Shown one piece after another: positions 23,319 to 34,530 of a stretch of 64,000 bases of DNA. Source of the DNA: Echinometra lucunter (taxonomy: Eukaryota; Echinodermata; Echinoidea; Camarodonta; Echinometridae); the NCBI GenBank assembly GCA_029962745.1, contig CM057171.1, forward strand, positions 18,627,633-18,691,632, written 5' to 3'. The notes beneath the pieces are model-generated. The model was not told where the DNA came from. It saw nothing but the letters and a program-made list of their open reading frames with translations, and made no database searches. A program made the translations under genes and the position numbers. The stretch's first letter is position 1; each line of letters begins with the position of its first letter.

Positions 23319-23703
23319 TTTAAAGGGGACTGGTAACATTGCACATGTTAAAAAAAAAGTTATATCTGATTAATGTATGCATTATATTAATGTTAGATAA
23401 ATTATTGATATGTGAACGTATGAATCAAAACAGATATCATTTACTGTGCTAAAAATGGAAAAAAAACTGTTGCAGTTTTGAAACATTTTGACATACAAAT
23501 GAATGGTGAAAAACTTGTCCGATATAGATATTTTCATTTTTTGTTTACATCATCAATATTTTCATAACTAAATGGCATTACACAGCTCATGAAATCCACC
23601 AACATTTTTGTATGGCGACAACATTTGTAATTATTAATGCTGTACCCATGAAAACAAAAATTATTTTTTTTAGACCAGAAATGATGTTACCAGTTTCCTT
23701 TAA
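23319..23703. mobile_element. 385-bp MITE with TTTAAAGG...CCTTTAA ends
   Basis: Left TTTAAAGGGGACTGGTAACA and right GATGTTACCAGTTTCCTTTAA are inverted repeats of about 20 bp. AT-rich interior with no frame. Confidence 0.75.
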
Positions 23704-23857
23704 CTTCTGAGTAATTGTTTGAACAATTAATCATCCCATCCCTATCAGTATATCAACAAATTAGGATCATTGAACATCAAGATATGATAGACAGCAAATA
23801 AACTGTAGACTTGTCTCATAGTGATATGAAGTGTTTGTTATGAAATACATATGCCTT

Positions 23858-24031
23858 TACACTCTCAGAAAAGTTGGTTGAAAATCATTAGGTTGGTTAA
23901 ATTATGAACCAACCAACTGTTGGTTTTTTTAAAAAGTCCCCATACATGTATGTTTTACATACATTTAAAAAAAAAACCAACAGTTGATTGGTTCATATTT
24001 TAACCAACCTAATAATTATTCCGACAGTGTA
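23858..24031. mobile_element. 174-bp hairpin element, TACACT ends
   Basis: Two ~70-bp arms (TACACTCTCAGAAAAGTTGG, ATTAGGTTGGTTAA, CCAACTGTTGG) face each other across about 30 bp. Related to elements at 32.3 and 55.2 kb. Confidence 0.85.
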
Positions 24032-24336
24032 GCAGTGAAGCCAACTATCCCCTTGTTGCACTAATTTCTGTTTTTTTGAGGGAAAATACTACTAAAATGG
24101 ACCAATTAAAATGGATTTAAAATTAGGACACCATTAATGTTTATGAATTCATGTGTCTTTACCAGTTTTGTATATATGTATATGTTTATTCCTTGAACTT
24201 CATCAACAAATTTATCTATATTTTGTTCAGATATAACACTGATGACCATAACAATGATGATGGTACAGGGAGTATAACCTTGACAGGCCAATGGCCTTTG
24301 CTACTACCTCACATTCACAGCATCACTGTTTTCCTT

Positions 24337-24832
24337 TTAAAGACATTGGCTAACTTTGTGAGCAGCTGATTTAAAAAATTCTCAAACTAAGATGAAACAT
24401 GTGTATGAGTACTTGTATTTGTACTCAAAAACCCTGAAATCAACCATAATTTGGAATGAAAAAGTGTAAGTTAGACGCAAACGGCAATTTTATTATCCTT
24501 CGTCTCACGAGACACTCACTAAGAGGACCGCTTTGCTTGAATTTGAAAATGCCGTTATGTGCCTCCCGCTGCATGATACGCCAATGCACACAGTACGGTA
24601 AGGTGAGTCATACGCGCATGCGCACTCCTTATGTCTATTCTGTGCAACCGACTCTCGTATATTTTTCAAACACTGGTTCACATTTTTGATATTTAAACAT
24701 ACTTCCTGGGGATATTATACTTTGAAACTTTCAGACTGGTATTTTTTCACTATAATCCTTATGTTTATCCCATTTTCAAGTAGCAAAACGAGATTTTTAA
24801 AAATCATAACAATGTTAACCAATGCCTTTAAA
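24337..24832 (+). mobile_element. ~490-bp MITE, TTAAAGGCATTGG family, copy 3
   Basis: TTAAAGACATTGGCTAAC to GTTAACCAATGCCTTTAA. Opposite orientation to copies 1 and 2. Keeps the 77-codon passenger frame and the GCGCATGCGCAC word. Confidence 0.9.
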
Positions 24833-24935
24833 TGATTATTCATGTTTTATGTATTTCAAAGTTTTGTATTTATTGTAAAGTGCTTTTTTTAAGAGATGTG
24901 AAATAAAATGAAATGAAATAAATGAAATATATTTT
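24833..24935 (+). repeat. Retroelement 3' tail, (AATGA)n
   Basis: TTGTAAAGTGC, then AATAAAATGAAATGAAATAA directly after the MITE. The AGTGC-plus-A-rich ending is typical of L2/CR1-like tails. Confidence 0.45.
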
Positions 24936-25050
24936 TCTGTAATGAGAGCCATGCTAAGATATTGCTGCAATTCAAGTGTGATGATTACACTTGGACTGTC
25001 AAGCTCCCTATGTATAATGAGCATATTTTTCTTTATTCCTTTTTTTACTA

Positions 25051-25112
25051 TAAGTGGGTGGCCCATGTATTAAGCCTATGGAAATGAGAAAAAGCAGTAG
25101 GCAACAGGTTAA
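25051..25112 (+). repeat. Micro-element F, copy 4
   Basis: GTGGGTGGCCCATGTATTAA, GCCTATGG, CAGTAGGCAACAGGTTAA. The left end is missing. Confidence 0.6.
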
Positions 25113-25684
25113 GTCGTTTGAGAATGTTTTTGGCATGTGAGATGATTGGAGTAATTAATCATCACTCCACCCTTGGTTTAGGATGCAAGGACAACCTTCT
25201 GAGGACACCCTTGGATGGCATTCAAGGAAACGGCTTCAAGAGTGAGCTAAACCTTCATTCAGACTAATAAGATTCTTGTTTTGCAAACCAATGATGTATC
25301 TCCTGTACTTAGCTTATGAGTGTACGTCATTGTGAAACCAGTGAAGATTAATCGTATGGCTACACATAACACCATAATGTGAAGAGTGATCAGGCAAGGA
25401 ATGGCCACTTAGTAAAGAGGATGTTAGACAATCATTCCAAATAAAAACTCAATGAAGGATCAGGTTCTCCTTGTCGTCTGAATGTTGCGTTGTCCAAAAA
25501 TCCTATGACTCTGCGGCGGGAGTACATGACCAGCCACCTATCATCCTACATCCTTGGAGGATACCGTTACATAGGTTGATACTTAACAAACTGTGTCGGC
25601 TGTATCCCCATATGTAGTTTCTTTATATGATATTCCTGTTTACAATATGTTTTTTTTACACGAATATGCTTCTCTCACTATACA
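25113..25684. other. Gene-free stretch
   Basis: Unique-looking sequence without a supported gene. Confidence 0.4.
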
Positions 25685-25779
25685 TCATTGATGGAGTCCA
25701 GACCAATCTTCATCTCCTAGTTTCATTGTCTTTGTCTTGGGCTTATAGGTTACCATGAACGGAACATCACTGTAAGCTT

Positions 25780-26020
25780 TCTCCCTGGTCTTGGTCTCTG
25801 TGACCATGGTTTTGATGGTTACACTGCTGTGCAGTGATTCTTTATACAAATTTTGTACAACTTTCATGTAGTCTGAAAGGGCTATTAGACCTCTTTTCCT
25901 CCTGGTCTTGGTCTCTATGACCATGGTTTTGATGGTTACACTGCTGTGCATTGATTCTTTATACAAATTTTGTATAACTTTCCTGTAGTCAGAAAGGGCT
26001 GTTAGACCTCTTGGGGAAGT
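25780..26020 (-). repeat. In-frame tandem duplication, 117-bp unit, inside a 120-codon frame
   Basis: CATGGTTTTGATGGTTACAC, CTGCTGTGCA and TTTATACAAATTTTGTA occur twice 117 bases apart. The minus frame 26047-25685 reads through both as SDYRKVIQNLYKES and SDYMKVVQNLYKES units of 39 residues. Upstream on the minus strand a CTCCTTCTTGTAG acceptor-like site lies 20 bases before the first ATG. No family recognised. It could be an exon, but is more likely a minisatellite that happens to be open. Confidence 0.5.
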
Positions 26021-26047
26021 CGCCCTAAACATCGTTGCATGAGTCAC

Positions 26048-27388
26048 ACACAGTGTCTGAGTGCCTACAAGAAGGAGAATGTCAGTGGGGAAATTATAGC
26101 CCAGATTGAAGAAGAAATGAGGGAGATAAATCTGGGCATCACTAACACATAGAAAATCAAATCATTCATAAACTTTCATTAGTATACAAATGACCACTCT
26201 GAAAGTGTGAATCAGCAATAACTATACTTATTTTTGGCCATTGTTTAGCCATTGGGTTCTATTTGTAAACAACCTAATGAGTTTTCATATGCAAGAAAGC
26301 AAGAGATTTTGTCAATAAAGAACTTTATGATAGTATGTAGAATAACCGTTTCAGCTAATTTTCTGTTAACATCAAAATTGTTTCTTTTCTTTTCTCATCT
26401 TCTCCATCATCATCAACTGTTTGCTTGGTGTCTTATCAAACTACTCCTTATCATGTTCATCACACAAGGTAAGTGACAAGATACATTCCTTTGCTTACCT
26501 AATTTTCAAAGAAAATGAGAAAGACATTTGCCAAAGACACACAAAACTATAATATAAATCTTATCCAGAATAAGGCATTTTCATACTCTCACTTTGATGA
26601 AACATACCAATAGTTCATCCTTTGCAGGTCCTTACTCAGGATAAGATTCACATTATGGCTTTGTGCGTCGTGATGCATACATTGGATAGAATATATACAT
26701 CGCAAGGCCTTGAGTGTGTCCAGTTGAGCTCATTGAATGCAAAATCCAAAATAAATTTGGCATAGACTCTGTGTAAAATGCCCAATATACCAAAAGCGAT
26801 TTGATTTGGAATTGGTTAATGGGAATAAAGCAATATTGAGGATGCCCATTTTCTAGATTGAGCCTGGGAAAGGGTTGAATGACTTGTTACAGTCCTCCTT
26901 CACCAGCCTGCCAAGGAAGATGACTCGATACAATTCTCTGTCTCCCATTGCAAATTAGGCATTTCATCTTGTCCAACATGCACTGACAGGAAAACAAAGG
27001 GATGGGACTGCACAATAGACGGGGCTGGCCTCTTGTGTATCCCCTCGGTAGCGCTGACTAAGCTTTTGTAATTTTCAAGTCTTTCATTCTTTTTGTCTTC
27101 TGTTTTGGTCAGTGGGGTAATGTGACTGGACAATTCGTATTGTTTTTCTGATGTGGAAGAGTGAGAGGGGTTTGCAAGAATTTGGAAGCTCTTGAGTTAT
27201 TTGAAGTTAAAAGTTTAAAGCAATGATATGTGTTTTAGGTTTGAGCTGTGATGCATTGGAGGGAGTTGGCAATTTTGAATATGGTAAAAGGAAACAAGAG
27301 CCATGACAGATAACATTACTGAATGAGCAATTTTAATGATGATGATAATGACCAAATTTTGCTCTTATGTGGCCGCGGAACCCACCTT
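26048..27388. other. Gene-free stretch
   Basis: Nothing coding recognised. A weak micro-element E-like sequence may lie at 26731-26820 (CATTGAATGCAAAATCC, TTGATTTGGAATTGGTTAA). Confidence 0.4.
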
Positions 27389-27560
27389 AGCTGGGTGCTT
27401 AGGCTGGTCCAAATTTGACCGCAGCCTAGAGCGGGATTTTCACTCAGCCTCTTATGTTCCACTGTTCCCTTCTGATCCTTCCGACCCAGTGAAGACAAAA
27501 CAACAGGGGTGGGGAAAGTCGATGCGAACACCCAGACGCGATAAAGCCGATAAAAATGTA
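27389..27560 (+). repeat. Dispersed repeat pair, copy 1
   Basis: GCGGGATTTTCACTCAGC, CTTCTGATCC, AAAACAACAGGGG and GGGAAAGTCGATG correspond to wording at 35130-35240. CpG-richer than the surroundings. Confidence 0.5.
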
Positions 27561-27809
27561 ATTCTTGGAGATCTAGAAGTTCTTGCACAAAACCTAACAT
27601 CGTGATCTGTTGTCAGTTAATTATTCCCCATCAGTCTCTTTGCTGGTATTATTAAACTTGCAAAAAAATCTAATGAAGGTGCATCCCCCCTTGTAAGGCA
27701 GATTCAAGATGTATATCTCATGATAATTCCCTACCATCAACAGTTTGATGACTGTACTTTCTTTCATTGGCGAAAGAAATACAATTTTACACATCAGTCC
27801 TCAGTTCCA

Positions 27810-27955
27810 TCATCTTTCAAAGAAATATTAATGAAAGGTTCATTCAGGCAGATTTTCAGATGGTTTTGTATAACCCACAAGTCAAGCATTAAAGTTTTAC
27901 ACTCAAAGGAAATGTTAATAAAAGGTCCTTTCAGGCACCTCTTTAAGAAATTTTT
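27810..27955 (+). repeat. Diverged ~86-bp tandem duplication
   Basis: TCAAAGAAATATTAATGAAA-GGTTCATTCAGGCA and TCAAAGGAAATGTTAATAAA-GGTCCTTTCAGGCA. It sits in a 94-codon frame with no known domain. Confidence 0.55.
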
Positions 27956-28602
27956 TAACTTAAACTCTATATCAGTCATGCATGACTATATCAACCCCAA
28001 ATGAAAAGATTAAACTTTCATATCCCCAGCTAATGAATCATGAAATTGAGCTTTCCTTGCCCCATTTTTCTGCCCCTTGATTCCAGCTTTCTATTGTCAT
28101 CCTCCACTTTTCACTTCCTGGCAAGGGGCGCAGAGAGGCACACAGGGGTGCGGAGGGGCCACCAAACCCTTCATGGTAGAGTTGTGGTGGGTACTCCTTG
28201 AGGGGCCACTTACCCCCAGACCCTGCCTCTAAAGGTTTCCATGGGCTGGTGGCTCGGGACCAGAGAAGATGCTGTCATCAGGTTACCTTTGTAATTCTAG
28301 AAGAGGACCAGAAAAAGGATCTGATTGCAATATTTTCTCCTCATCATCATTGATCATGACCTTTCAGTTACCCTTTATGCTTCTGATTGGTGATGGTAAA
28401 ACTCTAATTGCCTTTTCCATACTTGAAATATGTTTTGCTGAGTTTTAGAAGTGCATTAATTTGTTCCCTTATGGTAAGAGTAAGATAGCTTTTCGAAAAG
28501 TAGTAACACAAAAAGATGTGTTTGAAACATAAAATACATATTCTTGTTTGTAATGTGTAAAATCTGGAAAAAGTTTTATGCCATTCCGGTTTGCTAAACC
28601 AC

Positions 28603-28700
28603 CTTAGCGCATTGGAAACTAAGCCCAAGATAACTCATGCATAGAATCTATATGGAAAATGTTTGTTATACTGAAATCAAATCGTAATCGATGGGTTAAC
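28603..28700 (+). repeat. Micro-element E, copy 4
   Basis: TTGGAAACTAAGCCCAAGAT, TATGGAAAATG, TGTTATACTGAAATCAAATC and GATGGGTTAA. Confidence 0.65.
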
Positions 28701-28794
28701 GCCCTTTTTACTCTCAGCATATGAAATGAAGGACATTGACTGGATGGCAGAAGTCTGCTAAGGGACATAAGGGCTTTTACTTGAAAGGGCATTT

Positions 28795-28850
28795 ACCTGT
28801 TGACTGCTGAATCCTCAAGTTCCCATAGGCTTATTATCCCACTCCTGACG
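28795..28850 (-). repeat. Micro-element F, copy 5
   Basis: ACCTGTTGACTGCTGAATCC and TTCCCATAGGCTTATTA. Truncated on its right. Confidence 0.5.
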
Positions 28851-29190
28851 CCCCAAAATAAGATGGTTCATACTATGAATCATAGAAGACCAGGATAATG
28901 AGGTTTGCTATTAGGTCGGTATCCAAACATGACTGTTTTGCTTGAGGAGGTGAAGTTTGGGCTATCTTATGAAGATGGTAACATACCAGGGTGTTGCTAA
29001 AGCAGTGACTTCTCCCACTCTTTTCCATAGGTCTTTCAGAATTTCATTTTCTTAGTGTTTGAGGATAGAAATATTTTGTTCCTGATAATGATATAATGTC
29101 TTCATGCACTTCTAAATGACTTAATATTATTACCCTGTTTTAGCTGCAGCATCCAAAGTGCTGAATGCATTCATTGGATAAATACAACCA

Positions 29191-29327
29191 GGGCCCTGTT
29201 TCATAAAACTTGTTATAAATGACAAGGTGCAATAACTGTTATAAGCTACTGAAATCCTTGCATCTAATTGGCTGAGAGCAAATTTTTCATAGAAATGTGG
29301 TAGTTGTTACTGATAACAAGTTTTATT
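29191..29327 (+). mobile_element. MITE, GTTTCATAAA family, copy 3 (right end lost)
   Basis: GGGCCCTGTTTCATAAAACT, then the GTTATAAGCTACTGAAATCC core and CTAATTGGCTGAGAG, then GATAACAAGTTTTAT. The final GAAACAGGG is missing. Confidence 0.8.
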
Positions 29328-30045
29328 TATTTATTTTTTTCTTTAGGGCCCAGGTATATACCTTGGTTGACTGTGGCAAATATAGATTAATGTCTTTGCT
29401 GAGGAATGATAATAGTACAATCTTGTCACAATGGCAAACATGTGTTAGAAAGGTCTTGAAAGATGTAATCTTTTCTCAGCTTTTGAGAGCCTGAATGGCT
29501 GCCATATGTCCCTTCTCTGCAACACTCCTTGACTTTGTCATCTGCTTACAATTGCTTCAAACGGAAAGAGCATGCAAGTTCAAACCAGCCTACAAGACGC
29601 TTAATTTCTCACCGGGGCCAGAAAGTCGCCCCACTGTTAATTCATGTCGTCATGCTGCCCGCATGACTGGCGATGACTATCGCTGACCGGCCATCCTGGG
29701 AATGGGCCCGGGAGGGCGCCTGCGAGGAAGGGGCGGAAATTTGTTGGTGTTTGGAGAGACAAAGCGTTTTTTTTTTTTCTCTCCTCTCTGAAACGACTAA
29801 TCTCCTTTTTTCCTGAGAGAAGTCTAAAGGAAGTTCATCGTGTTTGGAGAGAGTGGTTGGTTTTTGTTTCTCAGTTTCGTTACTAAGCTCCTCTTCCTTC
29901 TTGGGCAGTGGCAAACCCAACTCCATGATTAAAAGTGATAGAGTTCTCAAAGACAGACAGCAGAGAAAGTGATGGGTGTCAGTGAACTGTATTTTTCTCC
30001 CATTGTTCCCTTTTCTCTAAGGAGATGAGTTAAGCAGGAGGGAGG
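29328..30045. other. Gene-free stretch with a GC-richer patch
   Basis: 29580-29745 is GC-rich for this window, with CCGGGGCC, GGGCCCGGGAGGGCGCC words. A minus frame (about 29926-29642, MELGLPLPKKEEE start) crosses it but matches nothing I know and relies on purine-rich sequence. Confidence 0.4.
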
Positions 30046-30430
30046 GGGGGGGGGAGACAAAGAGGCACTTGAAACAAGAAAAACAAGAAGGGTGAAGAGA
30101 GAAATAGAGAAAGTGACATAGCCAAACAGAAAAGGAAACAGAAAACTGAAAATATAAAGAAATGAATAAGTAGCTGAATTGGCATAGAGGCACTTGAAAC
30201 AGTTTAAAAGGAGAATGAAAAGAGAAATAGAGAAAGACACATAGCCAAACAGAAAAGGGAAAGAGAAAACGGCAAACTTGCATGTACAAAAATGTATAAA
30301 TATCTTAATTGACATAAAGGCACTTGAAACATATAAAAAAAAATGAAAAGAAAGAGGAGAGAAAATAAAGAAAGTGGTAGAGGCAGACTGAAAAGGGAAA
30401 GAGAAAACTGCTGTATGCAAAAAAGCACAA
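30046..30430 (+). repeat. Tandem repeat, ~127-bp unit, three copies, purine-rich
   Basis: AGGCACTTGAAAC begins units at 30063, 30188 and 30318. AGAGAAATAGAGAAAG, CATAGCCAAACAGAAAAGG and GAGAAAAC follow in order. The long minus-strand Phe/Leu-rich frames here come from this composition. Confidence 0.8.
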
Positions 30431-31150
30431 ATAAATGGATTAACATTTGATATTGATGTGAATCCAAAATATGTTGATTTATGTTGGTCTGATTGTCTGC
30501 CAGGACTCCATTTTTGTTCATTTTGACAAAATTAAGGTGATCATATTGAAAAAAAATATTTGAAAGTTTTTTTTTTCTTTTATAAAAAGGTAAACTAATG
30601 AAATATTTGATCAGTTGATTTTAGAAGAATATTTGCATTTGCTAGATAGATTCAGCTAAGTTTCGGTAGTTATATGAGGAGTCCATTTTGTTGAGAAAAA
30701 TATGAAATATGAAAATGTCTGAAAACAAATATGGCTTTCATTAAGTGAGGAAGTATTACTGTTCTTCCTCTTTTTTACCAAGCATCGACTTACCCTAAAA
30801 CTGGGTGAAGATTGTGATCTCAATTACGTCTTTGCAACCACAGTGGTAAGCGAGCGAAAGATTGGTTACAATTCCAAACCAAATGCAGGTTTTAGGTCTT
30901 AATGTGAATGAGAAAAAGTATTGATTTCTTATGTTTAGGAAAGAGGAGGGGTTTGTAAGCATTAGGAGAACAAACATGGTATCATATTTTATGTGAGGAA
31001 TTGATATTTCTTTTCTTTCTCATGTAATGGATCTCTGTCAGTATTTTTTTTTAAAAATAATGCAATATCCCCTTTCTATTAAGGCTTCAGTGTTAATGCC
31101 CGCATTAAACTGATGATGAAGATGGATCAGTGGTACAGCTTCACACAAAG
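30431..31150. other. Gene-free stretch
   Basis: AT-rich, no recognised feature. Confidence 0.4.
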
Positions 31151-31155
31151 TTACC

Positions 31156-31262
31156 TTTTGATGGGTTCCATGACAGTTGCTCCCATGGAAAATATGCGCC
31201 ATAAGTAAAACATAAAACATAACCCCAGACCTAACACAAACCTTGATCCTTATCCTCATATC
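31156..31262 (+). mobile_element. Left part of the GGTTCCATGACA element
   Basis: GGGTTCCATGACAGTTGCTC, CCCATGGAAAAT, AACATAACCCCAGACC and CTTATCCTCATATCAT line up with the left half of the complete element at 47044-47257. The right terminus is not present. Confidence 0.6.
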
Positions 31263-31963
31263 ATTTTTGGTTTTATGATTCAATAAAACATACAAATATA
31301 AAAAGAAAAGAATAATCCTTGCTATGCCAGTGACGATCTTTGATGAACTTTGGAAACATCCTTTTCTCACTTTATCATTTAATTTAGGCCTAAAGTTATA
31401 TCTGTGGCTCACAAGATGGATAGAAAATTCTAGAAAGGGACGAGGGCAAGGAATATTGCGGTGATCTGATGAAATTTGGCTTAAAATCTAATTTAAACTA
31501 AAGAGCCCTAAGAGGATGATGCTAGAAAACCCAATCCACATAGGACTTGTGGTCTGAGAGACAAGTTTTCAGCCCTGCGCGCTGTAGCTCCGAGGATGTC
31601 CCCAGCCAATCAACAAAGGGAAGAATTAAATTTGATATTGCAACAAAGCTGATATAATTTTTGCTCATAACTGGCCTCAGATTGATGAGTTCATGAGTAG
31701 ATTATGAACTTTTAACCTCTTTGTGTGGATTCATGTATGTAAAGATAGTACTGCAGGGTTTATGAAAGTTGCGTAAATCGATTGCTACAAACGATACTCT
31801 TTTTCTAAGGTAGTTCCGCAAGTGCAGAGGCTAGATAATCACACTCACTTTTATCTTGTTGGATTCCATGCTGTAAGAAAGCGTGTTGTCAGTGTCCATG
31901 TATCATTCTATCATTTTGAAGAAAAAGAATGGTCATAGAACTGTCACCTTCCTTTACACTAAT
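31263..31963. other. Gene-free stretch
   Basis: No feature recognised. Confidence 0.35.
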
Positions 31964-32050
31964 TCATTCATTCATTTCATTTCATTTCATTTATTTATTA
32001 TTTCCATAAAGGATAATTGTTTATATTTACATTGACAGTCTTGCTTCACA
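31964..32050 (-). repeat. Retroelement 3' tail with (ATGAA)n, minus orientation
   Basis: (TTCAT)n then TTTATTTATTATTTCCATAA. Reading the minus strand gives a body, an AAATAATAAATAAA end and a (ATGAA)n tail. Confidence 0.5.
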
Positions 32051-32240
32051 ACAATTTCACAAGTACAACATATAATTGAGAATATTAAGTACTTAATTAA
32101 ATGCACGTAAATTGTATTCATTTCACAATGGTCTCATACAATGTACTTCATGTTTGTCTGAATTTTGTTTAATTTTCTAAACTCACGGCCTTGTTTGTAG
32201 TATGCATCTAGTATGATCATAATGATACAACGATATACAT

Positions 32241-32285
32241 CTTTCTTTCTTTCTTTCTTTCTTTCTTCTTCTTCTTCTTCTTTTC
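32241..32285 (+). repeat. (CTTT)n(CTT)n microsatellite, left flank of a MITE
   Basis: Pure CTTT then CTT units ending at the left terminus of the element at 32286. Confidence 0.9.
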
Positions 32286-32821
32286 TGTTAGAACAGTTGT
32301 TTAAAAATCATTGGGTTGTTTAACATATGAACCTACCCATGGTTCTCGCCAGTACATAACACCCATGGTTCCAATACCATGCATAAAGGGTTCAAACAAG
32401 GAAGAACCATGTGTGAAATTGCTGCACCATGCGTGGCAACGAAGGTAAAAAAATATTGGAGTATATATTCGTAACAATAATGATAAATGTCACAGATTGT
32501 TTTGCTTTTTGGCAATGTATTTTTACTTTTATGCCATTAGTAGACAACTCCTGCTTACCAAGAAGTATTTTTCATCCTTTTACTATAGAATATACTGCCA
32601 CCACACCTAACTTTAGGTGTTATTCCGTAAAACTTCTGAAACTTCCACGGTTGCGCAGAGTGGGAACCGTGTGTGGATTTTTTTCTAGTGAGAACCCTGA
32701 ACCTACCAATAGTTGTTTTAAAACAATTGTGTGTAAAACAAATGGAGATTTTTTTTTAAACAACAGTTGGTAGGTTCATATGTTAAACAATCTAATGATT
32801 TTTAAACAACCATTTTAACAG
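32286..32821. mobile_element. 536-bp MITE inserted in a CTT microsatellite
   Basis: Arms of about 55 bp (CTGTTAGAACAGTTGTTTAA, AAATCATTGGGTTGTTTAAC, ATATGAACCTACC; inverted on the right) surround a ~430-bp middle. Related by its AATCATT(A/G)G(G)TTG wording to the hairpin at 23.9 kb. The 114-codon frame inside has no transposase features. Confidence 0.88.
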
Positions 32822-32905
32822 TCTTCTTCTTCTTCTTCTTCTTTTCTTCTCCTCCCTTCTTCTCCCCCTCCTCCTTCTTTCTTCTTCCTCTCCTCTTCCT
32901 CCTCG
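32822..32905 (+). repeat. (CTT)n-rich microsatellite, right flank of the MITE
   Basis: CTTCTT units grading into TCCTCC. Same repeat as the left flank. Confidence 0.9.
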
Positions 32906-33029
32906 TTATTCTGTTTGTTTTGTAGTTCAGAATATTCTTTTTTATTAAATGTCTCCTTGTCCATTTTTGCTCCAGTTGTAATCCACTGTTTATCTTCAGG
33001 GAATCACCCCCAGAAGCTAATGGCTCTGT

Positions 33030-33106
33030 AACCTTTTGCCTTCTGGGACCGAGTTGTTGCTGTATAAACCTATGGGAGTTTGAGAATTCAGTAGTCAAAG
33101 GGTTAA
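33030..33106 (+). repeat. Micro-element F, copy 6
   Basis: TAACCTTTTGCCTTCTGGGA, CTGTATAAACCTATGGGA and AATTCAGTAGTCAAAGGGTT. Confidence 0.65.
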
Positions 33107-33570
33107 GATTCCCCCACTTTTTTCATGGGTAATTATTTAGAACTATGTGATGTAATTATTTTTATTTCTTCATTGATTATTTTTGAAGAATGGAAATGAA
33201 TTGAATGAATGATGAAAAGAAGATCTTACATTTTCTTGATTATTTTCAAAGAAAGACAAGGCCCAAATTAATTCTGCAATAAAAGAATCAAACATTTAAT
33301 ATCATTTTTCAATAGGATACTCTTTGCAGGAAAATAGTAAAAAGGAAAGAAAAAGAAGGATTGAAAAAATCCCCCCTCCTGATGATAAATTATGATGATG
33401 TTATAGTGAATATTCCTTCTTTATTTCCTGTGACTAAGTATGACAAAACATGATCGGGGGATAGGAGGGAGTTGGAGCAATAATAGTTTACAGACACAAA
33501 CCCTGGTCAGTCAAATCATGTGTTAGATTGCCTGAATTTTGAGACTAGCTGAGCTCTATGGAGATCATGT
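33107..33570. other. Gene-free stretch
   Basis: AT-rich, no recognised feature. Confidence 0.35.
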
Positions 33571-33690
33571 ACTATAGGTGCTCCTGAGTTGATGCAGCCA
33601 GAGACTGGCAAAGTTAGGCTCTATGCAAGGCTTGAAGGAATTATGTTGAAGTGTCAAAATGGGGTCTGTGTATTTGTAGACTAGTGATAT
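33571..33690 (+). repeat. Dispersed repeat N, copy 1
   Basis: TGAGTTGATGCAGCCAGAGA, CTGGCAAAGTTAG, GGAATTATGTTGAAGTGT and GGTCTGTG recur at 45880-46015 and, diverged, at 60573-60690. Confidence 0.6.
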
Positions 33691-34162
33691 GCAAAGTCTT
33701 TGGAAGTCCAGAAGGACGTTACCTCCATACTGCTTTTACACAAAATGTTTTAATGCTCTTATGGCCCTCAACTTGCAGCATGCAAGTATAGTTAGTAGTC
33801 TCAAGATTATTTATTCGGGTGAACTATGGTTTGTCTCTTCAAAAAGGAAGCCTGACTTCTTCCATCAATCACTTGAGAATCATGATATTGCATGTCATTC
33901 ATGTCAAAAATCAATTTTGATACTAAATATCTTTATGATTTTGCCACACATGAATGAATCAGATGTTAACAGATTAAGCAAGTCATGCCAAGAGTAGCTT
34001 GCACACAGAATCAATGAATAAAGCAATAATTACATTATAAAGACAAAGTGAGCAAACCATAAAATCAAGAAACAAGGAAAGGCAATCATTTGTGATATTT
34101 GGTTGTTCATCAACATTCTTTTTTGCAGTTTTATACAGGATTAGAGACCATTATTTAATCCA

Positions 34163-34302
34163 GGGGAGCGTTTCATGAAGAGTTTTGTCGGTGAAAATCA
34201 CCGACAAATGTTATAAGCTACTGAAAATCCTCGCATCTGATTGGCTCAAAGCAAATTAGTCAGTGAAAATCACCGACAAAACTCTTCATGAAATGCTCCC
34301 CA
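34163..34302 (+). mobile_element. MITE with ~43-bp TIRs and the shared CTACTGAAA core
   Basis: GGGGAGCGTTTCATGAAGAG and, inverted, CTCTTCATGAAATGCTCCCC, each continuing TTTGTCGGTGA. The core GTTATAAGCTACTGAAAATC and TGATTGGCTC is that of the 2.3-kb family, but the ends are different. Confidence 0.85.
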
Positions 34303-34344
34303 GAAGTCCTTCCACATGACTCCTTCCTGCATCTGTCCGCACAA

Positions 34345-34424
34345 ATAACCAATTTCTTACTGGAACCAGGTGGTTCCTGTATCAAGTCTATGGGAATTTC
34401 AGAAATCAGTAGTCAACAGGATAC
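34345..34424 (+). repeat. Micro-element F, copy 7
   Basis: TTACTGGAACCAGGTGGTTC, CAAGTCTATGGGAATT and CAGTAGTCAACAGGATA. Confidence 0.65.
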
Positions 34425-34530
34425 AAGCAAAGTGAGGTGTTTATGAGAACTCGCGTGTGCAAGTTACACATGATGTTGCTGGTTTTAAATAATATATTTT
34501 AGTTGTTCCCATCTCCGTCATCACAAATCA

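Noticed and set aside
29947..30521. Three overlapping Phe/Leu-rich minus-strand frames that look like membrane proteins.
   Set aside because: They follow the purine-rich 127-bp tandem repeat and overlap in different frames. Hydrophobicity comes from T-rich codons.
32429..32773. 114-codon frame.
   Set aside because: Lies wholly inside the 32.3-kb MITE and crosses into its right arm; no transposase motif.
33689..33997. 102-codon plus-strand frame.
   Set aside because: Begins at a non-ATG codon beside dispersed repeat N, and no domain is recognised.
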